A program made the position numbers and the translations under genes. The notes below the pieces were generated by a model. The model was not told the origin of the DNA. It worked only from the letters and a program-made list of their open reading frames with translations, and made no database searches. A DNA stretch of 64,000 bases, taken from contig NZ_FOGE01000001.1 in assembly GCF_900111125.1 (NCBI RefSeq), forward strand, positions 62,001 to 126,000, in the 5' to 3' direction. Each line of letters begins with the position of its first letter. Within the stretch, counting starts at the first letter, position 1. Shown here in pieces: positions 41,195 to 49,193 of the stretch. Origin of the DNA: Sphingobium sp. YR768 (GTDB lineage: Bacteria; Pseudomonadota; Alphaproteobacteria; Sphingomonadales; Sphingomonadaceae).

Positions 41195-41536
41195 TTATCG
41201 TGGCGGGTTGTCAGCAAAGGTTCCGCCACAGTAGGCTTGCAAGAACGAAGCCGTTGCCTGCGCCAAATGGTCCCGTTCTGAACGGATGACCAGAACCAGA
41301 GGCTCATGCTGATCGAGTGGATCGACATCGACGCGCTCTTCGCAATCCGGACGGAGGGCAACAGTCAGCTCAGTCCAGCCTCCCGCCAACGCTTCGTCGT
41401 CATTGCCATCGGAATCGAAGTCGCATTCTCTTCCCCACAGATGATAGGCGACCGAAGCGAAGTACGGCCGCTCGCCGGGAGAAATCAGATAATAGGTAAA
41501 CATGCCGCCCCCCTGCGCGATTTCAATCTTCGTCAT
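41195..41536 (-). CDS. Small acidic protein of unknown function, 113 aa
   Basis: The first residues are MTKIEIAQGGGMFTYYL; the middle is acidic and aromatic (YHLWGRECDFDSDGNDDEAL), the end is DPLDQHEPLVLVIRSERDHLAQATASFLQAYCGG. Codon use is less GC-biased than in its neighbours. Composition resembles immunity-type proteins. An alternative start is Met 12. No family recognised. Confidence 0.6.
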   Translation of the reverse strand: MTKIEIAQGGGMFTYYLISPGERPYFASVAYHLWGRECDFDSDGNDDEALAGGWTELTVALRPDCEERVDVDPLDQHEPLVLVIRSERDHLAQATASFLQAYCGGTFADNPPR

Positions 41537-41610
41537 GCCCGGCCTGGCCCGGCATCCCGCTTCTCCTCAAGCGCTAACCAGGAAAGCGGGACCCCAGGGT
41601 GACGGCAGTA
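41534..41610. repeat. Dispersed intergenic repeat
   Basis: GTCATGCCCGGC-type sequence, AAGCGGGA and CCCAGGGTGACGG in sequence, a layout common in intergenic repeats of this group. Lies between the small acidic gene and the PCD gene. Confidence 0.5.
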
Positions 41611-41626
41611 ATCAAATCCCACAATC

Positions 41627-41917
41627 TCACCCCGTCAGCGCGTCGATCGCCTTTGCCAGATCGATATCGCGCTGGGACAGGCCGCCTGCGTCATGGGTGG
41701 TGAGGACGATGTCCACCCGGTTATAGACATTCGACCATTCGGGATGATGATCCGCCTTTTCCGCCATGATCGCCACGCGCGTCATGAAGCCGAAGGCGGC
41801 GTTGAAATCGGTAAAGGTGAAACGACGACTGATCCCCTCCGGTTCGTCCACCGGCGTCCAGTGCGGCAGCTCCGCCAGCGCGAGGGCGCGTTCTTCATCC
41901 GTCAATCTGCTAATCAT
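41627..41917 (-). CDS. phhB: 4a-hydroxytetrahydrobiopterin dehydratase (PCD/DCoH), 96 aa
   Basis: From ATG 41917 the product has the PCD layout: [32 protein letters not shown] and the active-site block [28 protein letters not shown] with the paired His. The enzyme recycles pterin after aromatic amino acid hydroxylation. No phenylalanine hydroxylase gene is adjacent. Full length. Confidence 0.94.
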   Translation of the reverse strand: MISRLTDEERALALAELPHWTPVDEPEGISRRFTFTDFNAAFGFMTRVAIMAEKADHHPEWSNVYNRVDIVLTTHDAGGLSQRDIDLAKAIDALTG

Positions 41918-41956
41918 GTCGCTTTCCCGATGTTCAGCTTCCGCTATATGGGAAGC

Positions 41957-42364
41957 ATGTCGTTCAACGGTCAACCACCCCGCTTCGCTCCCACGCCGCA
42001 GGAAATAGAGACGCTGGCGCTGGCCGCGCTCAACCGCCTGCCCGCGCCCTTTACCGAGCATCTGGAAGGGGTCGTGCTGTTCGTGGAGGAATTTGCCTCC
42101 GCCGATATCCTGAAAGAGATGGATCTGACCGATCCGTTCGAACTGACGGGCCTCTATAGCGGCCGGTCCGTCGGGCAGGAGGCGCAGACCGGGGACATGC
42201 CGCCCAGCGTGCATCTGTTCCGGCGGCCGCTGCTGGACGAATGGGTGGAAACGGGCGTGCCGCTCGATGCGCTGATCACCCATGTCGTGGTGCATGAGAT
42301 CGGCCATCATTTCGGCCTGTCCGACATCGACATGCATGTGCTGGAGGACATGGTCACATTATGA
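41957..42364 (+). CDS. Metallopeptidase family protein (DUF1025-type minimal zincin), 135 aa
   Basis: The start at ATG 41957 follows GGGAAG; two upstream in-frame ATGs (41930, 41948) are possible. The [11 protein letters not shown] motif near the C-terminus is the zinc site of the small HExxH family (PF06262), and the N-terminus [21 protein letters not shown] is typical. It overlaps ccmA by four bases, so it is the first gene of the ccm unit. Its substrate is unknown. Confidence 0.85.
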   Translation: MSFNGQPPRFAPTPQEIETLALAALNRLPAPFTEHLEGVVLFVEEFASADILKEMDLTDPFELTGLYSGRSVGQEAQTGDMPPSVHLFRRPLLDEWVETGVPLDALITHVVVHEIGHHFGLSDIDMHVLEDMVTL

Positions 42365-42972
42365 CCGGCGCCGCATTGCGCCTGACCGATGTCGCCTGTC
42401 TGCGCGGCGGGCGGATGCTGTTCCGGGGGGTGACGCTGACGCTGGCGCCGGGCGACGGGGCGTTGCTGACCGGTCCCAATGGCGTGGGCAAGTCCAGCCT
42501 GTTGCGGGTCATCGCCGGGCTGCTGCCGGCCTTTGCCGGGACGATCGAAAAGAGCGGCGGCATCGCCATGACCGACGAGCGGCTGGCGCTGGACATGGAC
42601 CTGCCGCTGGCGAAGGCGCTGGATTTCTGGGCGAAGCTGGACCGGGCCGACCGGGCGGCGGTGGCGGATGCGCTGGAAGCGATGGCGCTGGCCCCGCTGG
42701 CCGACGTGCCGGTGCGGATGTTGTCGACGGGACAGCGCAAGCGAGCGATGCTGGCGCGGGTGATCGCCAGCGGCGCAGGCCTCTGGCTGCTGGATGAGCC
42801 GGGCAACGGGCTGGACGTGGCATCGCTGGATCTGCTCGGCCGGGCGGTGGCGGATCATCTGGCGCGGGGCGGGATCATGGTCGCGGCCTCGCACCAGCCG
42901 CTGCCGATCGCGGCGCCGGTGACGCTGGCCCTGTCCGACTATCAGGCCGATTATCAGGCGGAAATGGCATGA
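42361..42972 (+). CDS. ccmA: Heme exporter ATP-binding protein CcmA, 203 aa
   Basis: An ABC ATPase of the short CcmA type: Walker A GPNGVGKSSLLR, signature LSTGQRKRAMLARV, Walker B LWLLDEPGNGLD and switch His ASHQPL. CcmA works with CcmB and CcmC in the release of heme-charged CcmE during cytochrome c maturation. Overlaps on both sides show a coupled operon. Confidence 0.92.
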   Translation: MTGAALRLTDVACLRGGRMLFRGVTLTLAPGDGALLTGPNGVGKSSLLRVIAGLLPAFAGTIEKSGGIAMTDERLALDMDLPLAKALDFWAKLDRADRAAVADALEAMALAPLADVPVRMLSTGQRKRAMLARVIASGAGLWLLDEPGNGLDVASLDLLGRAVADHLARGGIMVAASHQPLPIAAPVTLALSDYQADYQAEMA

Positions 42973-43616
42973 GGCTGCTGTGGCTGCTGGCGGCGCGCGA
43001 CCTGCGTCAGGCCTGGGCGTCGGCCGGGCTGTGGCTGCCAGTCGCCTTCCTGCTGCTGGTCGCCAGCCTCTATCCTTTTGCGGTCGGGCCGGATGCGGCT
43101 TTGCTGCGGCGGACCGGCGGGGGGATGCTGTGGATCGCGGCCTTGCTGGCCAGCCTGTTGCCGGTCGACCGGCTGGTCGCCCCGGACCGGGATGCGGGCG
43201 TGCTGGACCAGATCGCGCTGCGCGGCATTGGCGAGGAGATGATGGTGATCGCCCGGCTGATCGCCCATTGGCTGGGCTTCGGCCCGCCGCTGATGATCGC
43301 CACCCTGCCCGCTGCTGCGCTTCTGAAGCTGGACTGCGCGACGATCGTGAAGCTGGAAATCGGGTTGCTGATCGGGACGCCCGCACTGGCGGCGCTGGGG
43401 CTGTTGGTGGCGACGCTGACGGCGGGATTGCGGTCGAGCGGGGCGCTGGCGGGATTGCTGGCGCTGCCGCTGGCGGTGCCGCTGCTGATATTCGGCGCGG
43501 GCACGCTGGGCGATGGCAGCGGGGCGGCGCTGAAGTTTCTGGGCGCGGCGTCATTGCTGCTGGTGGCGATCACGCCCTTTGCCGGTGGCGCGGCGATACG
43601 GGCCGGGCGGGAATAG
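42969..43616 (+). CDS. ccmB: Heme exporter membrane protein CcmB, 215 aa
   Basis: Starts in a four-base overlap with ccmA. Six hydrophobic segments are visible, and the N-terminal LLAARDLRQAW plus YPFAVGPDAALLRR and DRDAGVLDQIALRG are conserved in CcmB. Length is normal (about 220). ccmC does not follow; the next 370 bases have no gene. Confidence 0.93.
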   Translation: MRLLWLLAARDLRQAWASAGLWLPVAFLLLVASLYPFAVGPDAALLRRTGGGMLWIAALLASLLPVDRLVAPDRDAGVLDQIALRGIGEEMMVIARLIAHWLGFGPPLMIATLPAAALLKLDCATIVKLEIGLLIGTPALAALGLLVATLTAGLRSSGALAGLLALPLAVPLLIFGAGTLGDGSGAALKFLGAASLLLVAITPFAGGAAIRAGRE

Positions 43617-43989
43617 GATTTCTCGCGCTTAACTTCGCATATTTCCCGTGAGTTTCGACATTTTGTTGCATGAGCCCGATCCTATCGGAAAGCCGGGTGA
43701 GAGCATGGAACCGCCTGCATCATGGCGGGCAGGCAATATGTAGGACAGGGTTCAGGAATTTACCGCTAAAACGGACAGATGGGCCAGAAGCTCGCAGGCT
43801 AATTTCGTTCATTTCTTTTACGCAGACAAATGTTTCCGCAAGAAGAACGGTTAATTCAGGATAATATCTTCACCATGGGATTGATATTGCCCGGATTTTC
43901 TTCATCGCTCGGAATATTGACGATTGCCCGCGAATCGGGCAGATTCCGTTACGGCAGTCGAGAAACATCGACGCCGGGAGAGGATGTCC
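43617..43989. other. 373-bp region without a gene
   Basis: No convincing coding frame. AT content is raised compared with the flanks (for example 43800-43930). It separates ccmB from the small gene at 43990, whose promoter is expected here; no clear promoter pair was identified. Confidence 0.4.
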
Positions 43990-44241
43990 ATGAACCGAAT
44001 TCGCGCGAATTCCGGGAAGCTTTTTCATGAGCTTTTAGTGCGGTGTCTGGCGGAACAACATCAGCCCACCGCCGAAGAGATTGAACTGGTCGCCGGCAAG
44101 ATCTGGCATGAGAGCCATGGCGCCAGGACCGGCCAGCCCTGGCCCGACGTGGCCCGCGGCAGCGACGCGCACCGGCAGATGATCGAGGCCGCGATGATGG
44201 CGCTCAATCCCCCTGCGCTGAGTGGGGCGGCGTTGCGATAG
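43990..44241 (+). CDS. Small hypothetical protein, 83 aa
   Basis: ATG 43990 lies six bases after GGGAGAGG. The product is helical (FHELLVRCLAEQHQPTAEEIELVAGKIWHES), then a polar loop and IEAAMMALNPP. Proteins with a HQPT-x-EEI pattern occur in sphingomonads but I know no function. It stands alone. Confidence 0.6.
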   Translation: MNRIRANSGKLFHELLVRCLAEQHQPTAEEIELVAGKIWHESHGARTGQPWPDVARGSDAHRQMIEAAMMALNPPALSGAALR

Positions 44242-44448
44242 GGGGACGCGGACGCTTACTGAGCGATCTGTCGGCATGGCGGCATGGAGCGACTCTGCTT
44301 GACCTGACTGGCTCGCTTCGAGCGATAGCCAGAGCAGGCTGTCGAGATGTCAGCAAGCGAAAGTCGCAAGCGGCGTGGTATTAAGGCGTCGGCAGATGGC
44401 GAATGTGGGTGGGAAAGAGACGGTCTGCTTTTTGGACGAAGATGACGA

Positions 44449-44733
44449 CTAGCGGACGCTGTTCTGCCAGCACCGATTAAAGTCATCGGCAGAGATTTCT
44501 TGCGGTTGAAATTCTGGGTCTAATGCGATCTCGGCCACCGCTGGAAGCGGGCCTTCTCCAAGCCGGGTTCCCCCTACTTCGCTCTCATAGGAGGCATAAC
44601 CTACTCGTCCGTCACGCCAAATTTCAATCTTGCGGGTTTCTTCTCGGTCGGCGTTGAGTTCGCTCCAAAGGTCTATTGGCTCATCGGGCAAAGAGTGAAG
44701 CCAGCGAACTCGCAGATAAGTATATTCTGTCAT
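44449..44733 (-). CDS. DUF6881 domain protein (immunity-like), 94 aa
   Basis: Starting at ATG 44733 gives TEYTYLRVRWLHSLPDEPIDLWSEL, then ETRKIEIWRDGRVGYASYE, GGTRLGEGPLP and a C-terminal FNRCWQNS. This is the DUF6881 pattern. Members are often found near polymorphic toxins or as orphan immunity proteins. Here no toxin is adjacent. It follows the DUF7660-like gene by 11 bases and is probably co-transcribed. Confidence 0.82.
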   Translation of the reverse strand: MTEYTYLRVRWLHSLPDEPIDLWSELNADREETRKIEIWRDGRVGYASYESEVGGTRLGEGPLPAVAEIALDPEFQPQEISADDFNRCWQNSVR

Positions 44734-44744
44734 CCGAACAGTTT

Positions 44745-44969
44745 CTATTCGTAAACTGATGCGGCCGCTAAAACGCCAGCAGCGTGCCGCCAAGGATTTT
44801 CGTCCGCCGGTCTATCCCAATCAGTTGCCCAAGCAGACATAGCGGTCAGAAACCCTCGCAGATCGGCATTCTGCCAACTCGATTGCCGGGATGGGTCGTC
44901 GAGTTCATCTCGAAGTTGCGCCACATACTGCGCAAAAGAACGAGGATCATGCACTTCATCGTGTTCCAT
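44745..44969 (-). CDS. DUF7660-like small protein (immunity-like), 74 aa
   Basis: The start at ATG 44969 (MEHDEVHDPRSF) is chosen because a longer frame begins inside the 58-bp element. The core RSFAQYVAQLRDEL, then WQNADLRGFLTAMSAWATDWD and NPWRHAAGVLAAASVYE fits the DUF7660 pattern (Phe/Trp-rich helices, W-N-x-x-L-x-x-F-L-x-A). Members are thought to be immunity-type proteins. Preceded by element copy E 24 bases upstream, exactly like the prophage array genes. Confidence 0.7.
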   Translation of the reverse strand: MEHDEVHDPRSFAQYVAQLRDELDDPSRQSSWQNADLRGFLTAMSAWATDWDRPADENPWRHAAGVLAAASVYE

Positions 44970-44993
44970 AGGCAATACGATGGCCCACCGATC

Positions 44994-45051
44994 CAGCGTC
45001 TGCAATCCGGAAACGGAATTGTCGGTTTGATTGGCAAAAAATGGTCGATTT
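44994..45051 (-). repeat. 58-bp pre-gene element, copy E (outside the prophage)
   Basis: On the leftward strand this copy shows the left block CGACCATTTTTTGCC and the right block GC-AGACG at the same element positions (49-54) as copies A-D, without gaps. It ends 24 bases before ATG 44969. It is about 33 kb from the prophage array. Confidence 0.75.
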
Positions 45052-45143
45052 CACCCGGTCCGCTCTCTGACCCGAAACCAGACAGGCCGCTCGTGGCGAC
45101 CATCAACGGCGAATCGGTCTGCCGAATTGCGGTCAGGGGTTGA

Positions 45144-45512
45144 TTAGTTGCCGTTCACGCTAGACTGACCCCTCGCTAATGCTTGCGCCTGCTCCCAAGC
45201 GCTGCTCCGAAGTGCGTCAAACCGACCATTGGCTTCTACAGGAGCGGACCTACCGGCTTGCAGGACCACATCGTTCAGTGACCCCATTCCGCCGTAAAGA
45301 CGGAGAAGCCGCTCAATGCCGTGGAAGTCGGATCGTGCGATGTTCGATCTACACCGTTCAATCTGCTCCGCCCATCCCTCGTTGCCGTGCTGTTTAAGCA
45401 ACGCCACCATCGCTTCGAGCGTTTGAGAGAGCCGGGCAACTTCGGGATGCAGTATCATTTCCTCAACGTAACGGAGCAACCGGAGTTTCCTCAACTGCTC
45501 GCTTTCCGCCAT
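45144..45512 (-). CDS. DUF6966-like small helical protein, 122 aa
   Basis: ATG 45512 gives a helical protein with LEAMVALLKQHGNEGWAEQIERCR, a D-x-x-GIERLL segment and RLYGGMGSLNDVVLQ, close to the DUF6966 pattern (YGGMGS-x-ND). Such proteins are widespread orphan or immunity-like genes. The C-terminus is rich in Ala, Gln and Ser. It is upstream of the DUF7660-like gene on the same strand. Confidence 0.7.
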   Translation of the reverse strand: MAESEQLRKLRLLRYVEEMILHPEVARLSQTLEAMVALLKQHGNEGWAEQIERCRSNIARSDFHGIERLLRLYGGMGSLNDVVLQAGRSAPVEANGRFDALRSSAWEQAQALARGQSSVNGN

Positions 45513-45632
45513 GCCGAATTTGCTCACGCCGCCCAGACTAACGCGAATAGGATAGGCCCGCCCTGAAGCGCAGCCGCCCTTCTCCCTTCCGCCGCCTCGA
45601 CAGGACCGTGCCCTTGCGCCAAAGGCAGCGGC

Positions 45633-46523
45633 ATGTTTGCTGTCATCGCCCCCATCCTCTTCATCCTGATCTGGTCCACCGGCTTCATCGTCGCGCGGGC
45701 GATGGTGCCGCATGGCGCGCCGGAACTGATCCTGGCGCTGCGGTTGACGGCGACGGCAATGCTGCTGGCCGGGGCTGCACTCTATGCGCGGCAGAGCTGG
45801 CCGCGGGGCAAGCGGCTGGGGCTGCATCTGATGGCTGGGGCGATGCTGCATGGCTTTTATCTGACGCTGAGCTGGTGGGCGGTGAATAACGGGATGCCGG
45901 CCGGGATCATGTCGCTGCTGGGATCGCTGCAACCGCTGATGGTGGCGGTGGCGAGCGTGCTGTTGCTGGGCGACCGGTTGCAAGGGCGGGCCTGGGGCGG
46001 CCTGGCCATCGCGATATTCGGCGTGGGATGCGTGCTGATGCCGGCGCTGGAGCGGAGCGGCGCGGGCAGCGTCACCCTGTTGCCGGCGGTCGCGGGGATG
46101 CTCGCGGTGCTGGGCATGGCCGGTGGCACGCTGATCCAGCGCGGCGCGATCGCGGGGGATGGCATCGCGGTGTCGGGCGCGGTGCAGAATGCCGGTGGCG
46201 CGCTGGTGGCGATCGCCGCGACGCTGCTGGCCGGGGACTATCGCTGGGACGGGGCGCCGATATTGTGGATCGGGCTTGGCTGGTCGGTGCTGGGCCTGTC
46301 GGCGGCGGGCCTCTCCCTGCTGGTCTGGCTGGTGCGGCATCAGGGCGCGACGCGCATGTCGATGCTGTTGCTGCTGGTGCCGCCGCTCGCCGCGATCGAG
46401 GCGTGGCTATTGTTCGGCGAGCGGCTGGGGCCGGTGCAACTGGTCGGCTTTGCGCTGGCGCTGGGCGGGGTGCTGCTGGGGCGCTCGCAGGGGAAGAAGG
46501 TGGAGGTTGTGGAGCCGGCTTAG
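45633..46523 (+). CDS. DMT-superfamily (EamA) transporter, 296 aa
   Basis: Ten hydrophobic segments in two EamA repeats are visible, from LFILIWSTGFIVARAMVPHGAP at the start to LVGFALALGGVLLG at the end; the first repeat contains LTLSWWAVNNGMPAGIMSLLGSLQP and the second VPPLAAIEAWLLFGE, typical of the drug/metabolite exporters. The substrate is unknown. Confidence 0.92.
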   Translation: MFAVIAPILFILIWSTGFIVARAMVPHGAPELILALRLTATAMLLAGAALYARQSWPRGKRLGLHLMAGAMLHGFYLTLSWWAVNNGMPAGIMSLLGSLQPLMVAVASVLLLGDRLQGRAWGGLAIAIFGVGCVLMPALERSGAGSVTLLPAVAGMLAVLGMAGGTLIQRGAIAGDGIAVSGAVQNAGGALVAIAATLLAGDYRWDGAPILWIGLGWSVLGLSAAGLSLLVWLVRHQGATRMSMLLLLVPPLAAIEAWLLFGERLGPVQLVGFALALGGVLLGRSQGKKVEVVEPA

Positions 46524-46806
46524 GGTGGGGCGGTGGATGCGAATGGGTTGGAATGGCCGATTGGGGGCCGTCTAGTTCTGAGCGGAGACTTGAAGATAGC
46601 TGCCCTTCGCACGACTGAGCGGGGGCGGCGGAATAGCCCCCCTGCATTATGCAGCTTCGTCTGCCGTGACTGTCCTTGCAAGAGTCTACTTCACTTCAAA
46701 TTCGTAACTTATTACTCAGAATTCGAAAAATTGAGAGAACTGTCGCCAACACCGAAATGGCAACATATAGCGTACAAAATGGGACAATAAACGAGAAAAG
46801 AACTTC

Positions 46807-47424
46807 ATGAACAAGATGACACTGTGGATTGGACTTGTCACGGCGATGTTGCTGGTGGGCTGCCAAAACCAAACCGACCCAGTTGCGCATCGAGATGATA
46901 ATACTGGTTTTGAGCCATCGACAAGCGCACCGACTTCATCCCCCAGCACCTCCGAAGCATCCGAAAACAATTTTATCCAGACGTTTATGGGTAGCTGCGT
47001 CCAAAACTTCTCCGAATTTGCCCGCGTTGAAGCTGCTGCAAAGGTGCAAAAATGGAAGCTGATAACCGACAAAAACCAGTTGAAGATGATTGCCCCCCAA
47101 GACGATGGTGGCCAATGGAAGGCGTGGAAATTCAAGTCTGGGCAGGTCGGAGCCCTTTTGTCTGTCGGCTCCCGAGAATTTGAAGGAGAGAAAATAAACT
47201 TCTGCGTTCTGATCGCCAATCCCATCGACGGAAATGCAGTCCGTGATCGCATCGTCAAAATGCTTCACGCAAAAAAAGAGAGCGTTTCCCAGCAAGGTGG
47301 CCAGCGTTATGCGACATACATTTTCATCCATGACGGGAAGCCATTATTGCTGAATTTCATTGATGGCGTTCCCATGGGCTTGAAGACGCTCAATGCCAGC
47401 GTCACGACACGTCCGTCACTTTGA
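46807..47424 (+). CDS. Putative lipoprotein, 205 aa, low-GC
   Basis: The signal MTLWIGLVTAMLLVGC ends in a lipobox at about residue 19. A Ser/Thr-rich linker (about 30-55) leads to a domain with FMGSCVQNFSEFARVEAAAKVQKW, KFKSGQVGALLSVGS and INFCVLIANPIDGN. Two or three Cys may pair. Base composition is clearly lower in GC than the surroundings, suggesting transfer. No family recognised. Confidence 0.72.
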   Translation: MNKMTLWIGLVTAMLLVGCQNQTDPVAHRDDNTGFEPSTSAPTSSPSTSEASENNFIQTFMGSCVQNFSEFARVEAAAKVQKWKLITDKNQLKMIAPQDDGGQWKAWKFKSGQVGALLSVGSREFEGEKINFCVLIANPIDGNAVRDRIVKMLHAKKESVSQQGGQRYATYIFIHDGKPLLLNFIDGVPMGLKTLNASVTTRPSL

Positions 47425-47690
47425 CGATCCATGGCTCTGGCGCAGTTGCATAGCCTTCTCGATTTGCCATCGATTTAAGGAAGGACGCAGGATATCGACC
47501 AACGAGCGTTCCCGGCATGGCCGCTTTGGTGCGAGCGCCTGTGGCGGCGGAGTGACCTGCATAGGCGCCAACCGGAACTTAAATTCGCGCGGAGGCAGAA
47601 CGCTTCACGACCCTTTGCCCGAACGAATTGGCCGGCACCTTCACGTCATCCCATTGTCATCTTCTGCAACATCGCTGTCATGATCGCACG
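47425..47690. other. Non-coding stretch after the lipoprotein gene
   Basis: No convincing gene; short frames lack ribosome sites. It may hold a decayed gene. The stretch ends at a strong terminator-like hairpin. Confidence 0.4.
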
Positions 47691-47735
47691 ATAGGGCATG
47701 TGCCGATGAGGATCGGCGCATGCCCTATTATTTTT
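47691..47735 (+). terminator. Long-stem terminator
   Basis: ATAGGGCATG (47691-47700) pairs with CATGCCCTAT (47719-47728), extended inside by CCGAT/ATCGG, and is followed by a T-rich stretch (TATTTTTTG). Confidence 0.8.
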
Positions 47736-47799
47736 TGTTTGTCGTGATTTCCGAGCCGTCAGATGTTCCATCTGACTTGAAATCACTTTGGCGGGCGGC

Positions 47800-48744
47800 A
47801 TGAGCAAGCGCCCGCCTTCCCTCCCCGCCCAGGCTGCCGACATGGCGATGCAGATGGCCTTGCGGCAGATCGACTTTACCGCTGCGCCGCGCGTGGCCGT
47901 GCCAGCGCCCAAGCCGCAAAATGCTGAAGATGCGCTGGCGCTGAAGCGGCGGGACTGGTTGCTCGATGTGCAGGAGCGGCAGCGGGCCTTGTCGCCCTAT
48001 GCGTCGGGCCTGCTGACGGCCGAGCAGCTGTCGGGCGAGGATTTCCTGCACAGCTTCTATGCCGCCGGGCGGCCGGTGCTGATCAAGGGGATGATGGCGG
48101 ACTGGCCGGCGCTGACGCGCTGGACGCCCGATTATCTGGCCGAAACGATCGGCGACGCGGTGATCGAATATCAGGGCGGCCGCGCCGGGGCGCAGGATTA
48201 TGAACTGAAGAAGGAGAAGCATCGCAAGCGGGCGCCCTTCCGCCAGTTTATCGCGGCCGTGCGGGCGGGCGGCAATGATGCCTATCTGACCGCGTCGAAC
48301 AGCGCGACCAATGTACCGGCGCTGGCGCCGTTGCAGGCCGATCTGGGGCCTATCGACGCCTATCTGACGCGCGCGCCGGGCATGTTGTGGATCGGCGGCG
48401 CGGGCGCCTTCACCCCGTTGCATTTCGACCTGACCAACAATCTGCTGGCGCAGGTGACGGGGATCAAGCGGGTCATCCTGATCCCGCCGTCACAGACGAA
48501 GCGGCTGGCGCATAAGAGCCATGTGTTCAGCGACGTGCGCGACGTGACCGATGAAGCGCGGCTCACACTCTATCCGCAGGCGCGGGACGTGTTGCGTTAT
48601 GAGGTGGTGCTGACGCCGGGCGACCTGTTGTTCATCCCGATCGGCTGGTGGCATCAGGTGCGGTCGGAGAGTTTTTCGACGATGCTGACCTATACCGGGT
48701 TTCATTGGGCGAATGCCGGGCATGAGGGCTACCCGGCGGGGTAG
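47800..48744 (+). CDS. JmjC/cupin-like (cupin_8) protein, 314 aa
   Basis: The Fe(II)/2-oxoglutarate site is complete: His and Asp in TPLHFDLTNN and the second His in IPIGWWHQV. Other signatures are YAAGRPVLIKGMMADWPAL and GAGAFTP, and the region around residues 60-110 is the usual JmjC N-terminal part. Bacterial members hydroxylate proteins or small molecules; the substrate is not known. ATG 47800 (MSKRPPS) is preferred to a start 12 bases earlier. Confidence 0.88.
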   Translation: MSKRPPSLPAQAADMAMQMALRQIDFTAAPRVAVPAPKPQNAEDALALKRRDWLLDVQERQRALSPYASGLLTAEQLSGEDFLHSFYAAGRPVLIKGMMADWPALTRWTPDYLAETIGDAVIEYQGGRAGAQDYELKKEKHRKRAPFRQFIAAVRAGGNDAYLTASNSATNVPALAPLQADLGPIDAYLTRAPGMLWIGGAGAFTPLHFDLTNNLLAQVTGIKRVILIPPSQTKRLAHKSHVFSDVRDVTDEARLTLYPQARDVLRYEVVLTPGDLLFIPIGWWHQVRSESFSTMLTYTGFHWANAGHEGYPAG

Positions 48745-48756
48745 GTTGCGATTTGG

Positions 48757-48810
48757 GGCACGCCCCCTCCACCGGCTTCGCCGGTCCCCCTCCCCGCAAG
48801 CGGGGAGGAT
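48757..48810. repeat. Palindromic GC-rich intergenic repeat
   Basis: CACCGGCTTCGCCGGT and CCCCGCAAGCGGGG stems in tandem; same family as 33029, 52827 and 62682. It lies between convergent genes. Confidence 0.75.
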
Positions 48811-49130
48811 TAGCCCTCGCGCAGGCGTTCGTGGTGGCGGATCACTTCGTCGATGATGAAGCGCAGGAATTTCTCGGTGAAGTCGGGATCGAGATTGGCG
48901 TCGAGCGCGAGCTGGCGCAGGCGGGCGATCTGGCGTTCCTCGCGGCCGGCGTCGGCCGGGGGCAGATCGTGAGTCGCCTTATGCTCGCCCACGGCCTGGG
49001 TGATCTTGAACCGTTCGGCCAGCATGAACACCAGCGCCGCGTCGATATTGTCGATGCTTTCGCGATAGCGGTTCAATGTCTCGTCCACTTGGATAGTCTC
49101 CGGTTCCAGATCGCGCGCTTTTTGCCGCAT
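48810..49130 (-). CDS. Chorismate mutase (AroQ type), 106 aa
   Basis: The three-helix AroQ fold is visible: LNRYRESIDNIDAALVFMLAERFKITQAVGEHKA, then REERQIARLRQLA and FTEKFLRFIIDEVIRHHE, with the Arg, Lys and Glu/Gln residues of the active site. It converts chorismate to prephenate for Phe and Tyr synthesis. A GTG 14 codons in (VDETLNRY) is an alternative start. Divergent from the polyprenyl synthase gene. Confidence 0.93.
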   Translation of the reverse strand: MRQKARDLEPETIQVDETLNRYRESIDNIDAALVFMLAERFKITQAVGEHKATHDLPPADAGREERQIARLRQLALDANLDPDFTEKFLRFIIDEVIRHHERLREG

Positions 49131-49193
49131 CCGGCCGCTCGCGCAAGCTATTCCCGCTTGCCTTTCACATTTTGCAGCGCCACATGACGCGCC

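Noticed and set aside
44242..44448. Transposase remnant
   Set aside because: The region between the small genes has weak inverted repeats, but no frame with transposase motifs could be read.
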